From assembly GCA_016584495.1 (NCBI GenBank), contig WAID01000007.1:2590001-2654000 (forward strand): a DNA stretch of 64,000 bases, read 5' to 3'. The position numbers were made by a program, and so were the translations under genes. Each line of letters opens with the position of its first letter. The stretch's first letter is position 1. The notes under the pieces were generated by a model. That model ran no database searches. It was not told the DNA's origin and saw only the letters and a program-made list of their open reading frames with translations. This document shows positions 54,701 to 64,000 of the stretch, piece after piece. The DNA comes from Celoporthe dispersa (lineage: Eukaryota > Ascomycota > Sordariomycetes > Diaporthales > Cryphonectriaceae).

Positions 54701-57575
54701 ATTGTCAGGGCTGGTAGTCGGATGAACGACGTACAGGAGAACGGCATACGTGCGCTTGACGTGTCTGTGAGGCGAAGCATGGGGACGCAGTGTGCCGCGC
54801 ATGAGGATGTGGACTGTAGCGCGCTGGAATTCCCAGGAATCAAGGAACGGCGGGGGCGGGATTTGTAAAACACGCCGAAAACTGCATGAACATTTTCATT
54901 CCTGGGGCCCGCCCGTCCAACGGTTGCCTCGTGCCTCACTACGCGTGCGGCGAGAGCTGTTTGTTCACGTCCAAAGCTGACATGTCGCCACAGATCCCAG
55001 CCAGATCAAAGCATTGGCTGGCAGGTCTGGAATGGGGGCAGGCTTACTATTTACAATGCATGCATGCATGCAGGCAGGTGGTGTAGTGCATTAGATTACC
55101 ATGGGGGAACTTCCAGGTCCTCGTATCCCCCAGGGAATGAACGCCCTGCGGCTTGGCGTGTTTGGGGGTCGCTACTGCGCTTGTGCATGTACGGAGTTAT
55201 CAACACGAGGGTGGGATGTAGTAACGTGCCTGCGAGGTGCTAGGCTAGCAGGCTAGTACGGAGTATCTAAATAGGCTGGCTGGGTGAGACGGTCGGTGGC
55301 AGGAGCACCATACCCGCCGTCCTTGCCGTCTTACCTGCAGAACGGAACAGGCGGGGGGATTTCGATAAAACCTGAATCGGGTCTTCAAGGGTTGTCAAGT
55401 CAACGAAAGCACTCCCCAGCTGCTGCCCTCGTCAAACTGCTTTCATACATTTGACCATCTGTTTAGGAAATCCAGGCAAGTTTCTTCATCATTTCCTCCA
55501 AAGCCCCCTCATGCTGCTGAGGCGTGCCCCATTCCTAGCGCCTCTCTCTCTTTTCAACCTTCTTTGACAGCAGTCGCTAGCATCCACTTCCTTCAACCTC
55601 AATCACCAAAATCAAAAAAAGCATCAACTACGTCAACTACCATCATCACATCTATGGGTTGTCAGAAGTTTGCTGATCTACATCGTATTTGAGTTTTGCC
55701 ATCTCTATTATTGTCTATCTGTTTCATCATCTACATCATCTTGCAACATCTGCCACCACCCGGACCCCAGTCAGCTCTTTCTGATCGAAACTACTTATCC
55801 AGCACTGCCCTGGTGACTCCACTTGCCACACTCTATCACGATACCACCCCCACCATCCACTGGTTTGTGTGTGGTCCACTGTTCCGCGTGGGTCTTTCCC
55901 CGATGTCAGCGGTCTTCCCAGGGCCCACGTTGCCTGGCACTGGAGATCTTAATAGCCGCTGCACTCTTCTGTCCTTTTGATTGTTTGGTTTGTGCATCTC
56001 CAAAACTGACACATTCCCATCGAGAAGAGCATTCCAGCAAATTTCTCAAATCTTTGGCAGCCAGAGACTCCACGTCAGGCGTGCGACGAGCTGTGCCTTT
56101 CCGCCATCGAAGTCCCCCTTCCTCGAGCTCGGCTCCACATGCGCCACTGCTAGGCTCGACCCTCCAGTTCCAGGTTGACGTCAGCTCGTACCGCAAGCAT
56201 CTGACCATACCGTTCTCCTGCCGAAACGCGCATCTCTAGCACGTTGGGCCTTCTGGGCGCCTCCCTGCTGCCCGGCCAATTCTGCACCCAATCTGAAATC
56301 CGATCCCAGGGTCATTAGAAACGTCGCCCTGGCGCTTAACAGCCAGCACAGAGAAACTGCGCTGTTCGCTCCGACCAGGCCTACGCGGAGGCCACCAGGG
56401 AAGGTTGTACTGACTACTTTCATAACTCAAGGCTTTACTAGTGGAAAGCCAAAGTCGGCCCAAGCGACACCCTCCAGTATCAGTCAGGACCAGCCTCCGG
56501 CCCCTACGGATGCACAAGATCGACTAGGGTTGACCAATGCTACAAGGAGTCCTGGGAGACGACAAGCAACCACCACGGCAATTCACCTCCGTACCTTGGG
56601 GACTTGTCAGAAACGATTGACAGGCGATCCTTCATCCTCGGCTTGCGCTCACCACAACAGGCCGCGTCACACCCCTCCACACGCACTCGATCACGAATCG
56701 CATTGTCCTGGTGGAAAGAGAGAACCGCGGCGGCCACCAAGGAAAACCGAGCTAGCCTACACAGCCAGCATCACACCATCGCCATCATTCATAGTACATA
56801 AGCAAGAACCTCCCAACAAGGCTCCTCAGGCCCGCTAGGGAGAAAAAAAAAGAAAGAAAAATCGTAAACGGCCCCGTGCTGCACCCGAGTATCCGCAGCT
56901 TCCCCAACTTACTGGCTGCTCGGGCCAAAAAGCAAGAACCTACATATTGGCGTGGCCAGCTCTCCTTCGTTTCCGACCATCACTGGCTCTTCTCGACTGC
57001 CACCGTGACGAGACGAACTGTATCCTATCCTAGGGCGGACAAAGGGCGCGAAGATCATCGGCGGACATCTCCAGAGTGGTCACAGAGGATCCCGTCCTGC
57101 GCAAAAGACACGCCAGTCTGGCCCCTGTCGCAGTGGTTAGGTGCTCATCACCTTCTCTCGCCAACCACTACATCCATCCCAGCCACACGAGACAGGCTTG
57201 TTTCCTGGCGCGCTACTACTTCTGCGACATTCGAGCTGCCCCCCCCCCCCTTCTCCCAAGCCATCGTCCAAATATCCACCATTCCTGCTGGCGACGCCTT
57301 TCTGCCCCTCTCTACCTTCTATTTCTCTCAATCTGCGTCTCTTGGCGGCTTTCAGCTACCCGCTTCCCGATTCTGTATCCGCTTTGCGATAACCCCTCGA
57401 AGCGCAAACTCGATTTCCGATCAACAACCATCGAATTGTCGTTCGGTCCCATCTGCATCAGCGGATCCTGTCTCCACTGAAGCCCCCCCATTAAGCCCCT
57501 GTGAGACCCATTGAAGCGTCAAACTTCCGGTCAATTAAGACGTACGATAGAGGATCGTGCCCGAGCACAGACAAG
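51705..57575. other. 5.9-kb gene-poor region
   Basis: The longest stretch without a supported gene. AT-richer and lacking coding bias from about 52000 to 54000; a GA microsatellite at 54666-54682; GCAT repeats near 55060; C10 near 57241. Open frames of 60-212 codons occur on both strands, but none shows a domain and several overlap in multiple frames (for example 56876-57514). I found no terminal repeats, target-site duplications or transposase motifs, so I cannot call it a transposon. The last kilobase is the leader side of the DUF2406-like gene. Confidence 0.5.
54666..54682. repeat. GA microsatellite
   Basis: About eight GA units in the gene-poor region, beside an A/G-rich tract at 54630-54662. 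Confidence 0.9.
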
Positions 57576-59080
57576 ATGGAGTCGCAACAGAACAGGCATC
57601 CACTGCCGGCGCCTCCAGGCCAGCAACAAAACCCTGGGTATCAGCAGACGCAACAGGTCTCTTATCAGTCTACGCAGCCCTCCCATGCTAGACCGTCCAA
57701 GGCCAACAGGACTCGATCCAGGGGATTCAGTTTTCGTTCCCAGGGTAGTTCAGACAAAGGTCACAACGACACTGTCGAGACACACGTTGAGAAGGAAGCA
57801 AAGCGACTGCACAGCAAGGCCGATCCGACTATGGCTATGAACGAGGCGGAGCCCGGTACGTTTTAGCACCGAGGTCTGGATGGCGCGACATATCACAACT
57901 GACTGACATCTTCCCAAAGCTTTGATCGCGGCGCAAGCCAGACACACGATGGGAAGCCTGCGCCTGATGGAGCACACGGACAAATCCGGAAACGTTATCA
58001 GTAAGTCGCTCACATGCGCAGAGAGATCGTGATTCTAAATATTCGCTGCAGCCGATCCGGATCAGTCCAATCCAACGCGCTGGAGACTTGAGAGACCTCT
58101 TGACACAATAAGAGGTTTCGAGAGTGCCATCAGACGTAACGAGAGATCTTCAGTGATCAACACAGGAGGTAACTGCTATCATCCATCACCACAGCCCCCA
58201 CTCAACCTAATATGCCCAAGAGGAGTGAGCACAAGACGCGAAGGTTGTGCAGAGCCAGAAAAGGAAATAGGTGCAAAGCCAAGAAAACGAGCTTGGGGAC
58301 GTGCGGAGAGAAGAGGAGGAGTTTGATCCCAACTACTTCCCTACCCACTGCCTCCTACTGGTCGTTCATTGACTTATCATTTTTCGCCTCAGACAACGAA
58401 TCCGTGGTGAGCGGCTGGAACCCACGGAATAGCTATCACGGGAACGGCAGTAAGCCAGCTATTTTTTTCTTCTTTCCCCAGATTGCATTATGCTCAGCTG
58501 TAGATTGACACAGTATGGCTAATGCGTCTCTCTTTTGCCAGACCGCTACCAGCACCAGAGCTACTACGGTGGTGAGGCTAGCCGTCCCCAGTCGGGCGCC
58601 TTCCGAGCCGACAGCTACTACGACCAGCAGCAGCAGCAGGGTCGCTGGGGACCGCCTCAAGACCGACGACGCGCCCCCCGAATGAACTCGGAGATGCAGT
58701 ACAACCAGCGAGCTGCCGGCGGCAACGCGTATTACGACAACCGGTCATACGAGGCGGTGGCTTCAGGTTCTGGAACACCAGGAGATCCTACAACCTCAGA
58801 TAACAGCTCTATCGAGCGCCGTCAATCTCCACCAAAGCGCCAGCCAGAACCCATGAACGACTACGGCATTGGCTTCAGTCAAGCCCCAGAGTATACCTCG
58901 TCGACGTTTTCGGTGGGTGGCAATGGTGCCTCGCAGTACGGAAACCAGACCGGTGGAGGTGCGCCACCTCCGCCTAGGAAGGATGGTCCCATGCTTAGGA
59001 AGCCCGTGCAGGCTACTGAGACAACACCGGAGAAACAAAAGAAACGCAGGAGCTTCTTCGGCATTGGGAAGGGGAACTAG
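57576..59080 (+). CDS. DUF2406-like fungal protein, five exons
   Basis: Probable DUF2406 family member, a fungus-specific group of unknown function; the assignment is from the conserved central block and is moderately sure. Exons are 57576-57855, 57920-58000, 58052-58168, 58393-58449 and 58542-59080, closing in frame to 357 residues. The conserved part is residues 60-160: RSRGFSFRSQGSSDK, KEAKRLHSKADPTMAMNEAE, PALIAAQARHTMGSLRLMEH, DPDQSNPTRWRLERPLDTIR, GFESAIRR and SVVSGWNPRNS. The C-terminal half is Gln/Tyr/Asn-rich and disordered, with YYDQQQQQGRWGPP, proline runs and a basic end KQKKRRSFFGIGKGN. RSFFGIG-type endings recur in fungal membrane- or septum-associated proteins, but localisation is not shown here. 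Intron 4 contains a further ORF (58212-58508), which is discarded. Confidence 0.82.
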
Positions 59081-60702
59081 GAAGCCCCAGAAGATGGTGA
59101 CGGCTTGTGGCGTGGGGAGAATATGGGTGACGTACGACCCAGAAACGAGCCGCAGCGGAGCATGGGAGGCAGAAATCAGTCTGGGACAGATCCGCACCGA
59201 ACGGTCAAACCGGATGGTCGAGTTCTGCATAAGAGGCTGCCGTAAAAGGAAGATGGTATCAATGGTGCCGAAGCGACGATAGCGGCTTCGACAGGCAGTG
59301 CGAAACTGGAATCTCTAGAATTCCTCCAACCAAAGGAGAGAATGGCCTTCCGCCTTGTGCTTCGCACCGCCTGCAGCGCATATCACGACAAACCTCATTT
59401 TGCTCGATCTTGATATTTTTTCGGGTCCGGCCTATCAAGGTCACGATTGTTACGGTATCGACATTTCAGCAGCTCGATAACTGGTCGGGGGTTTCTACGA
59501 ACGGAATGAGGGAATGAGTACATCTGGTTGAAAGAGGCGGGGCTGTATTTGATCAACGACTGCATTAGGTCGATTAATTTTGGCACCAGGAAAACTGGTG
59601 TCTGGACCTCAATTCCAGGAACGGAGCTGGGGAACTCTCTTGTGTAAGAATATTTTCGGGGCGGCATCATCTGCGACGACAGGCCGTCTTCGGTGGCATA
59701 TTTTGGTCACTTCCAGGAACACTCATTACGATTCTTATGTCTAGCAGGAGGACAAGGTGGCTGCCAATGTGCATGGACTTTAGGCGGAAAGGATATGACG
59801 GAAATTCGCCACGCACAGGAAGGAAATCTTCGATCAACATCGATAGAAGCACATCGGCAGTCTCATGCAGCCCGAAGTTAACAGAGCTGCGTGGCTCATA
59901 ATAGAGGAAAGAACTTTGAATTCATAATCACGCTCTCATTGTCGTTCTTGTGATTCAGTGTAGTGGTACTAGACGATGAGCAGTGATATGGGAGAACTGA
60001 GTTGATGAAGTCGCGGTATATTGCATGTTTCTGAGTTTCACAGGAGGCTGCATGTCATTCGAGACGTCGAAAACAAAGTTGACGAAACCTCGATGATCAA
60101 AGACATCGAGGTCACTATCGACGACGCCGGGCACATTGTGGGAATGAACTAAGTCTGCAGCCCAGCAAAATAAAGTGGAAAGACTCTAGGAGAAGAGCAG
60201 CGGCGAGGGCAAGCAGGTGCCCAAAGAATGCTTCGCAGAAGGGCATGGGACATATAACACGTCCCACGCCGTTTTTGTGTATTTGTCAAAAGAGAACCTC
60301 ATGAGCTGTAACATGCATATCTATTCGACGGTCCGGTATCGATATACCTTGTCAAGATGCGGCCCTATATCAGATCCCACCTCGTCGAAAGAGTGCACCC
60401 TTCTCACCTGACTACCCGCAAAGACGCATCTGACCCACACGCTGATTTAGATACGGAATATCCTCGCCAAAAGGAATCTTCTCGTGGCATCTTGCGTGTC
60501 TCAGCAAGACGACCTGCTCCGCCGCCACCTCGGTAAAGGTCTTCCTCCGCCAAAAGGGAAAACCCACCCGCAACCAGTTGCTTCCCAAATCAGGCGAGCA
60601 TCTTCAACATCCACCCTCTGATAATCCCCTTTTGAGCTAATGAGAGCACCCGCCGGGGAGCTGGCTGCCCTGCATGGCTGCCAGTGTTACACGATCATCT
60701 CA
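59081..60702. other. 1.6-kb convergent region with a coding-like fragment
   Basis: 3' flanks of the DUF2406-like gene (+) and VMA21 (-), AT-richer than its surroundings. A 35-codon stretch at 60045-60152 reads like real protein but has no identifiable upstream exon or start. Other ORFs (59395-59670, 59667-59852, minus) look random. Confidence 0.45.
60045..60152 (+). pseudogene. possible decayed gene end (35 codons)
   Basis: Follows a TTTCACAG acceptor-like sequence and ends in TAA. It reads as a charged peptide (HVIRDVENKVDETSMIKDIE then DDAGHIVGMN) with balanced acidic and aliphatic residues unlike the surrounding noise. No in-frame start or matching donor is visible upstream. It may be a relic, a short terminal exon, or chance. 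Confidence 0.2.
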
Positions 60703-61239
60703 TCAGCGGTCCTTCTTCGTCTCTTGCTGCTGCTCTGACTGGTCCTCCCTCATGGCAACAATCACATAGGCGATGAGCACGACGTTGGCCATGATCGCTG
60801 CTAGAGCACCCGCGAAGGTAGAATTGCCTGGAGCCTGCTCATCAGCCACGAGCCCAGTACAATAGCCAGCCTAGCTCCGTCCCGCTGGCGACCGCCTCAG
60901 CGTGCTAGCTTTCCCCGCTGCTGCACTGAGCCGACGTACCTTTGAACACGGTGTTGACCGTCACATAGTACGACCCGATGGGCATGACGATCATGGCTAG
61001 CGTGAAGCCGAGGAGCTTCAGTATGACATCCCTAACGAGCGAGCGAGAATTAGAGGGCGAGGGTCCTGTTTTCCGCGCGCGCCGGGAGGGTGGAAGGGGG
61101 GGGACAACTGGGGCGAGCTCACTCACGTGGGCACGGCTGGCTTGATGTCGGACTTCTGGTCGGCTGCAGGGCTGGCGCCTACGGTGTCATCTTTGTCGAG
61201 AATGGTCTTCTCTGTCGAAATGATCCTGCGGGTGGCCAT
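60703..61239 (-). CDS. VMA21: V-ATPase assembly factor Vma21
   Basis: Small ER membrane chaperone that assembles the V0 sector of the vacuolar proton pump and cycles back from the Golgi. Exons are 61239-61127, 61031-60940 and 60827-60703 (introns 95 and 113 nt), closing in frame to 109 residues, the usual fungal size. It starts MATRRIISTEKTILDKDD. Two transmembrane helices follow: the first in VILKLLGFTLAMIVMPIGSY, the second in STFAGALAAIMANVVLIAYV, separated by the conserved VTVNTVFKGN loop. The C-terminus EQQQETKKDR carries a dilysine KKxx retrieval signal at the correct position. Both termini are polar and expected to face the cytosol. Confidence 0.96.
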
Positions 61240-62360
61240 CTTGTCGATGTAGTCTGGGGAGGTGTTATGGAGGATGCTGGGTGGTCTGGAAGATGGCAGT
61301 AGCAGTATGATGCAAGTGAGGTCGCTAAGCTGAGGCAACGTGGGTAAGTCGGTACCTATTGTGGTACTGCTGTAGGTACTCGGGTACTGGACAGGGGGTC
61401 GCCTGAAAGCGCTGTAACGATGACTTGACCTGGTGCAGGTTTTCCACTAGTACACCCAAGCCACCAATCCAAAAAGGAATCCTCCAACTTGCTGTCTTTA
61501 CTTTTCTACAATTTCTTTTTCCTTAAACTCTTTCTTTTCCAAGAGCATGAGGGTCCATGGTCATCCTGTTAGCTCAATCTGGCCAGGAATCGGTGGCTCA
61601 GTTGAGCACCCTTCTGTACCCCTGAGGTATAATACTCACTACATAGGTCTCACGGTACGGGCAAACATTTTGCTACCTGACAAAGTAGGATTCTGCCCAG
61701 CTAGCATTGGTCAAACGTCGATCTCATGTGATTGGACTAGTGCAAATAATAATAATTTTTTCTTCTTCCTATGTTCTGTGATTTCTATGCGGAAAATCCA
61801 AACATGACGATAGGTTGATGCTAGAGATGATTTATATTTCCTGCATGGCTGCACCTTACATTTAAAAGCTTGCACGTGTCAGCGCGTTAAAGAGGAAAGG
61901 ATTGGTGGTTCCTAGCGGCTGGCTAAGCGTGTTTTACTCGCGACTTCTCCACAAAAGGCCGGGGTTTTTGCAGGGACAATAACGCTCGGAGTGGGATTTC
62001 GAATTCGCACCTTCGACTGTCATTACTTCTTTCTCTCAACTCTCCAAGCCCTGGGCTGAACGGAGCCGAACTTCTTCCCTGTTCTCTCTTTTGTCGGAAC
62101 TCAAACCCCTTCCATCCCGCCGCGCGCGTTCACCCAGGCCTGTAACGCGTCACGCATCTGGGAAGCCGACTTCGACCTCGAATTCATCCAACGCACATCC
62201 ACCCCCTCCTCCTTACCTTCACTTCCTCCTCACCTTCCCATCTCGCCTTGTCACCTACTTCACCTGCTCACCGGCCTCGTGCCATCTCTCCGCGCAATGC
62301 GCGATAATTAGTTCAGTCTTCTTCTTGTCCTTTTCATCTCCGACCTGGAACGGCGGCATC
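61240..62360. promoter_or_regulatory. divergent region between VMA21 and the Fun30-like gene
   Basis: 1.1 kb with both promoters. AT-rich at about 61740-61850 and pyrimidine-rich from 62190 to 62345, just before the start at 62361. An in-frame extension of the downstream ORF back to 62091 is leader sequence. Confidence 0.5.
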
Positions 62361-64000
62361 ATGGCCTTCTCTTCATCACCGCTCACCTCGCCCGATCGAC
62401 TCGGCCGTGGCGCTAAAGCGATGCCTGCAAGCGGCCGGGGCTCTCAGCGTAACCCCATCAGCCTGAGTGACGACGACGACGATGACTTCGGTATGGGATC
62501 TGGATTCTCCTCGTCACCTTATTTCACCCAACCTACCCAGGTCGTCGGCCGCAAGACACTCGGTGCAATCAAGGCCAACTCAAAGGGCACTCAGCCCACC
62601 CAAATCATGGACCGCTCTACTCTCAGCGGCTCGAAGAGCACTTCCCTGACCGGGACTCAGCCCACTCAGATCACCGATCGCCCAACTGTGGGCTTGGGCA
62701 CCAAGGCCCGGATCAGTGGCTCCTCTTCTCCTGTTGCTCGCGCGTCACCCTACAGCGACGAGTCTTCCCCAGCAGGCAAGGTCGAGGTCCCTCGCTCTTC
62801 GCCTTTCAAGTCGTCTCCAGTCCAGCAGCAGCGAGCTCGCCCTTCCATCTTGGGCATGCTCCCCTCTGGCACTCTCTATCGACCACCCCAGAACATCACC
62901 AAGACTGTTATTAAGAAGCCGGACGGGATCACGATCGAGCTTAGATCGGACGGAACCAGAGTTGAGATCAAGGCAGATGGAACCAGGTTCACCAGCAGCA
63001 TGACCAACCGAAAGCCGAGCCCCGCCGAGTCTAGTGACGAGCTTCACAGCAGCCCCAAGTACCGCGCTCGTTCAGACAGCTCGGGCAGTGACCAGTCCAC
63101 CCGTGCCGACATCAAGCGTACCTCATTCCAGCGGAAGGATCCTACGAGTCCGCCCAAGAATGACTCCCGAGCCACCAAGGCTGCCCAGCAAGCGGTTGAT
63201 TTCGAGAAGAGCTACGATGCCCGCACTCAGATGAGGGCCAGGAAGCTCCGCGAGAAGACTGGCAGAAAGTTCCCCCTGTACTTCTGCGCCGCCATGCTTA
63301 CGCGGATGAAGGATGACATGAACGCTGCTGAGAATGCTTTGCTGGGTAGCGGGGGCCTCGAACAATCATCGTCCCCCCCGAAGCGCTCCAGTGCGTCTCC
63401 TGCCCCTGAGCCAAAGCGCAGACGCCTTGTCCGAGGACGTAACCCCGCCAACGCGACGAATTCCTCACAGCCTTCAGCTGCCCCTCTCATCAGCCTTGTT
63501 GGCTCTGGAGTCCGACAATGACAATGCATCCGTCTCCAGCATTAAGGATGACGGAGATGACTACCAGTCGGGGTCGGACGAGGAGACGGAGGAGGAGGAG
63601 GAGGAGGATGGCAAACAGAAGGCACAGGCTACCAAGCAGCAGGACGTCGAACAGCCTCGAGTCGGAGTGAAGCGTGCTTCCAAGATCATGCAGTACCTGG
63701 AAACCTGCACTGTGGATCAACTTGCCGCAGACGCAAAAATCTCCAAGGACAACGCAAAGTACTTCATCTCCAGGCGTCCATTCCACAGCATCAACCAAGT
63801 CAGAGCCGTGTACCACTTTAAGACAGTACGCAAGAGGAAGGAGAAAGTCGAACTTGGGGAGGACGTGTTCCAAGAGCTCAACCAGCACATCAAGCGTCTG
63901 AATGCGATCGACAGAGTCGTCGAGCAGTGCGAGACCCAAGGCACCATCATCAGATCGAAGATCGATGGCTGGAAGATGGACAGGTTCGGCAAACTCGACG
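62361..64000 (+). CDS. Fun30/SMARCAD1-like SNF2 chromatin remodeller, N-terminal part (cut by window end)
   Basis: Fun30-class ATPases remodel nucleosomes in heterochromatin and promote DNA-end resection. Only the pre-ATPase region is in the window, so the class is inferred. The start MAFSSSPLTSPDRLGRG at 62361 has an ideal context (GGCATCATGG). Residues 1-300 are disordered with SP/TP sites and three TQPTQ repeats. A block DGITIELRSDGTRVEIKADG follows. The segment FPLYFCAAMLTRMKDDMNAA resembles a CUE-like helix pair. After a frame break at CCCC 63481-63484 (one extra base restores SSALLALESDNDNASV), acidic sequence leads to MQYLETCTVDQLAADAKIS, FISRRPFHSINQVRAV and DRVVEQCETQGTIIRSKIDG. This arrangement precedes the SNF2 motor in fungal Fun30/Fft proteins. 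The ATPase domain should lie beyond 64000. Confidence 0.7.

Noticed and set aside
51705..57575. possible transposon or repeat-induced-mutation island
   Set aside because: AT-richer and gene-poor, but no terminal repeats, no transposase or reverse-transcriptase motif and no long duplicated segment could be seen by eye.

Overview
The window reads as nuclear DNA of a filamentous ascomycete (Pezizomycotina, most likely a Sordariomycete; I cannot name the species). The evidence is short spliceosomal introns (mostly 50-220 nt, GT..AG with GTRWGT-like donors and CTRAC-like branch sites), a GC-rich coding style, pyrimidine-rich leaders, about 18 protein genes in 64 kb, and conserved eukaryotic housekeeping proteins beside fungus-type proteins. 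Exon boundaries below were worked out by hand from splice signals and reading phase. Most multi-exon models close exactly in frame.

Left third (1-22 kb), the more accessory part: a small hypothetical protein (-), a class I SAM methyltransferase (-), a BTB/POZ protein (+), an S9-family serine peptidase with a complete triad (-), an MFS transporter (-) and a large disordered plus coiled-coil fungal protein (+). These are separated by long repeat-dotted non-coding stretches.

Middle (22-52 kb) is a housekeeping block: GIR2-like RWD protein (-) and PUF6 (+) on a 353-bp divergent promoter; a Cys-rich single-pass membrane protein (+); RPB4 (-) and TRS23 (+), divergent; RPN10 (-) and a borealin/Nbl1-type protein (+), divergent; TMA22 (-); a large SAM methyltransferase-like protein (+); MED14 (-); glucose-6-phosphate dehydrogenase (-, six exons); and ribosomal protein eL33 (+, five exons). 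By function these cover transcription (RPB4, MED14), translation and ribosome biogenesis (GIR2, PUF6, TMA22, eL33), protein turnover (RPN10), ER-Golgi traffic (TRS23), mitosis (borealin) and NADPH supply (G6PD).

Right end (52-64 kb): a long gene-poor stretch, a DUF2406-like protein (+, five exons), VMA21 (-, three exons) and the start of a Fun30/SMARCAD1-like SNF2 remodeller (+) cut by the window edge.

Two splicing observations stand out. The TRS23 start codon is itself split by an intron (AT|G). The RPN10 intron is 72 nt, a multiple of three and stop-free, so its retention would add 24 residues inside the VWA domain. A third pattern is a set of single-base frame breaks, mostly in homopolymers, in otherwise conserved genes (MED14, TMA22, the large methyltransferase, the coiled-coil protein, the Fun30-like gene, possibly the small methyltransferase). 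These look like consensus errors in a draft assembly rather than gene death, but they matter for anyone translating the sequence. I found no tRNA, rRNA, intact transposon or secondary-metabolite cluster, and I do not claim a new multi-gene system.
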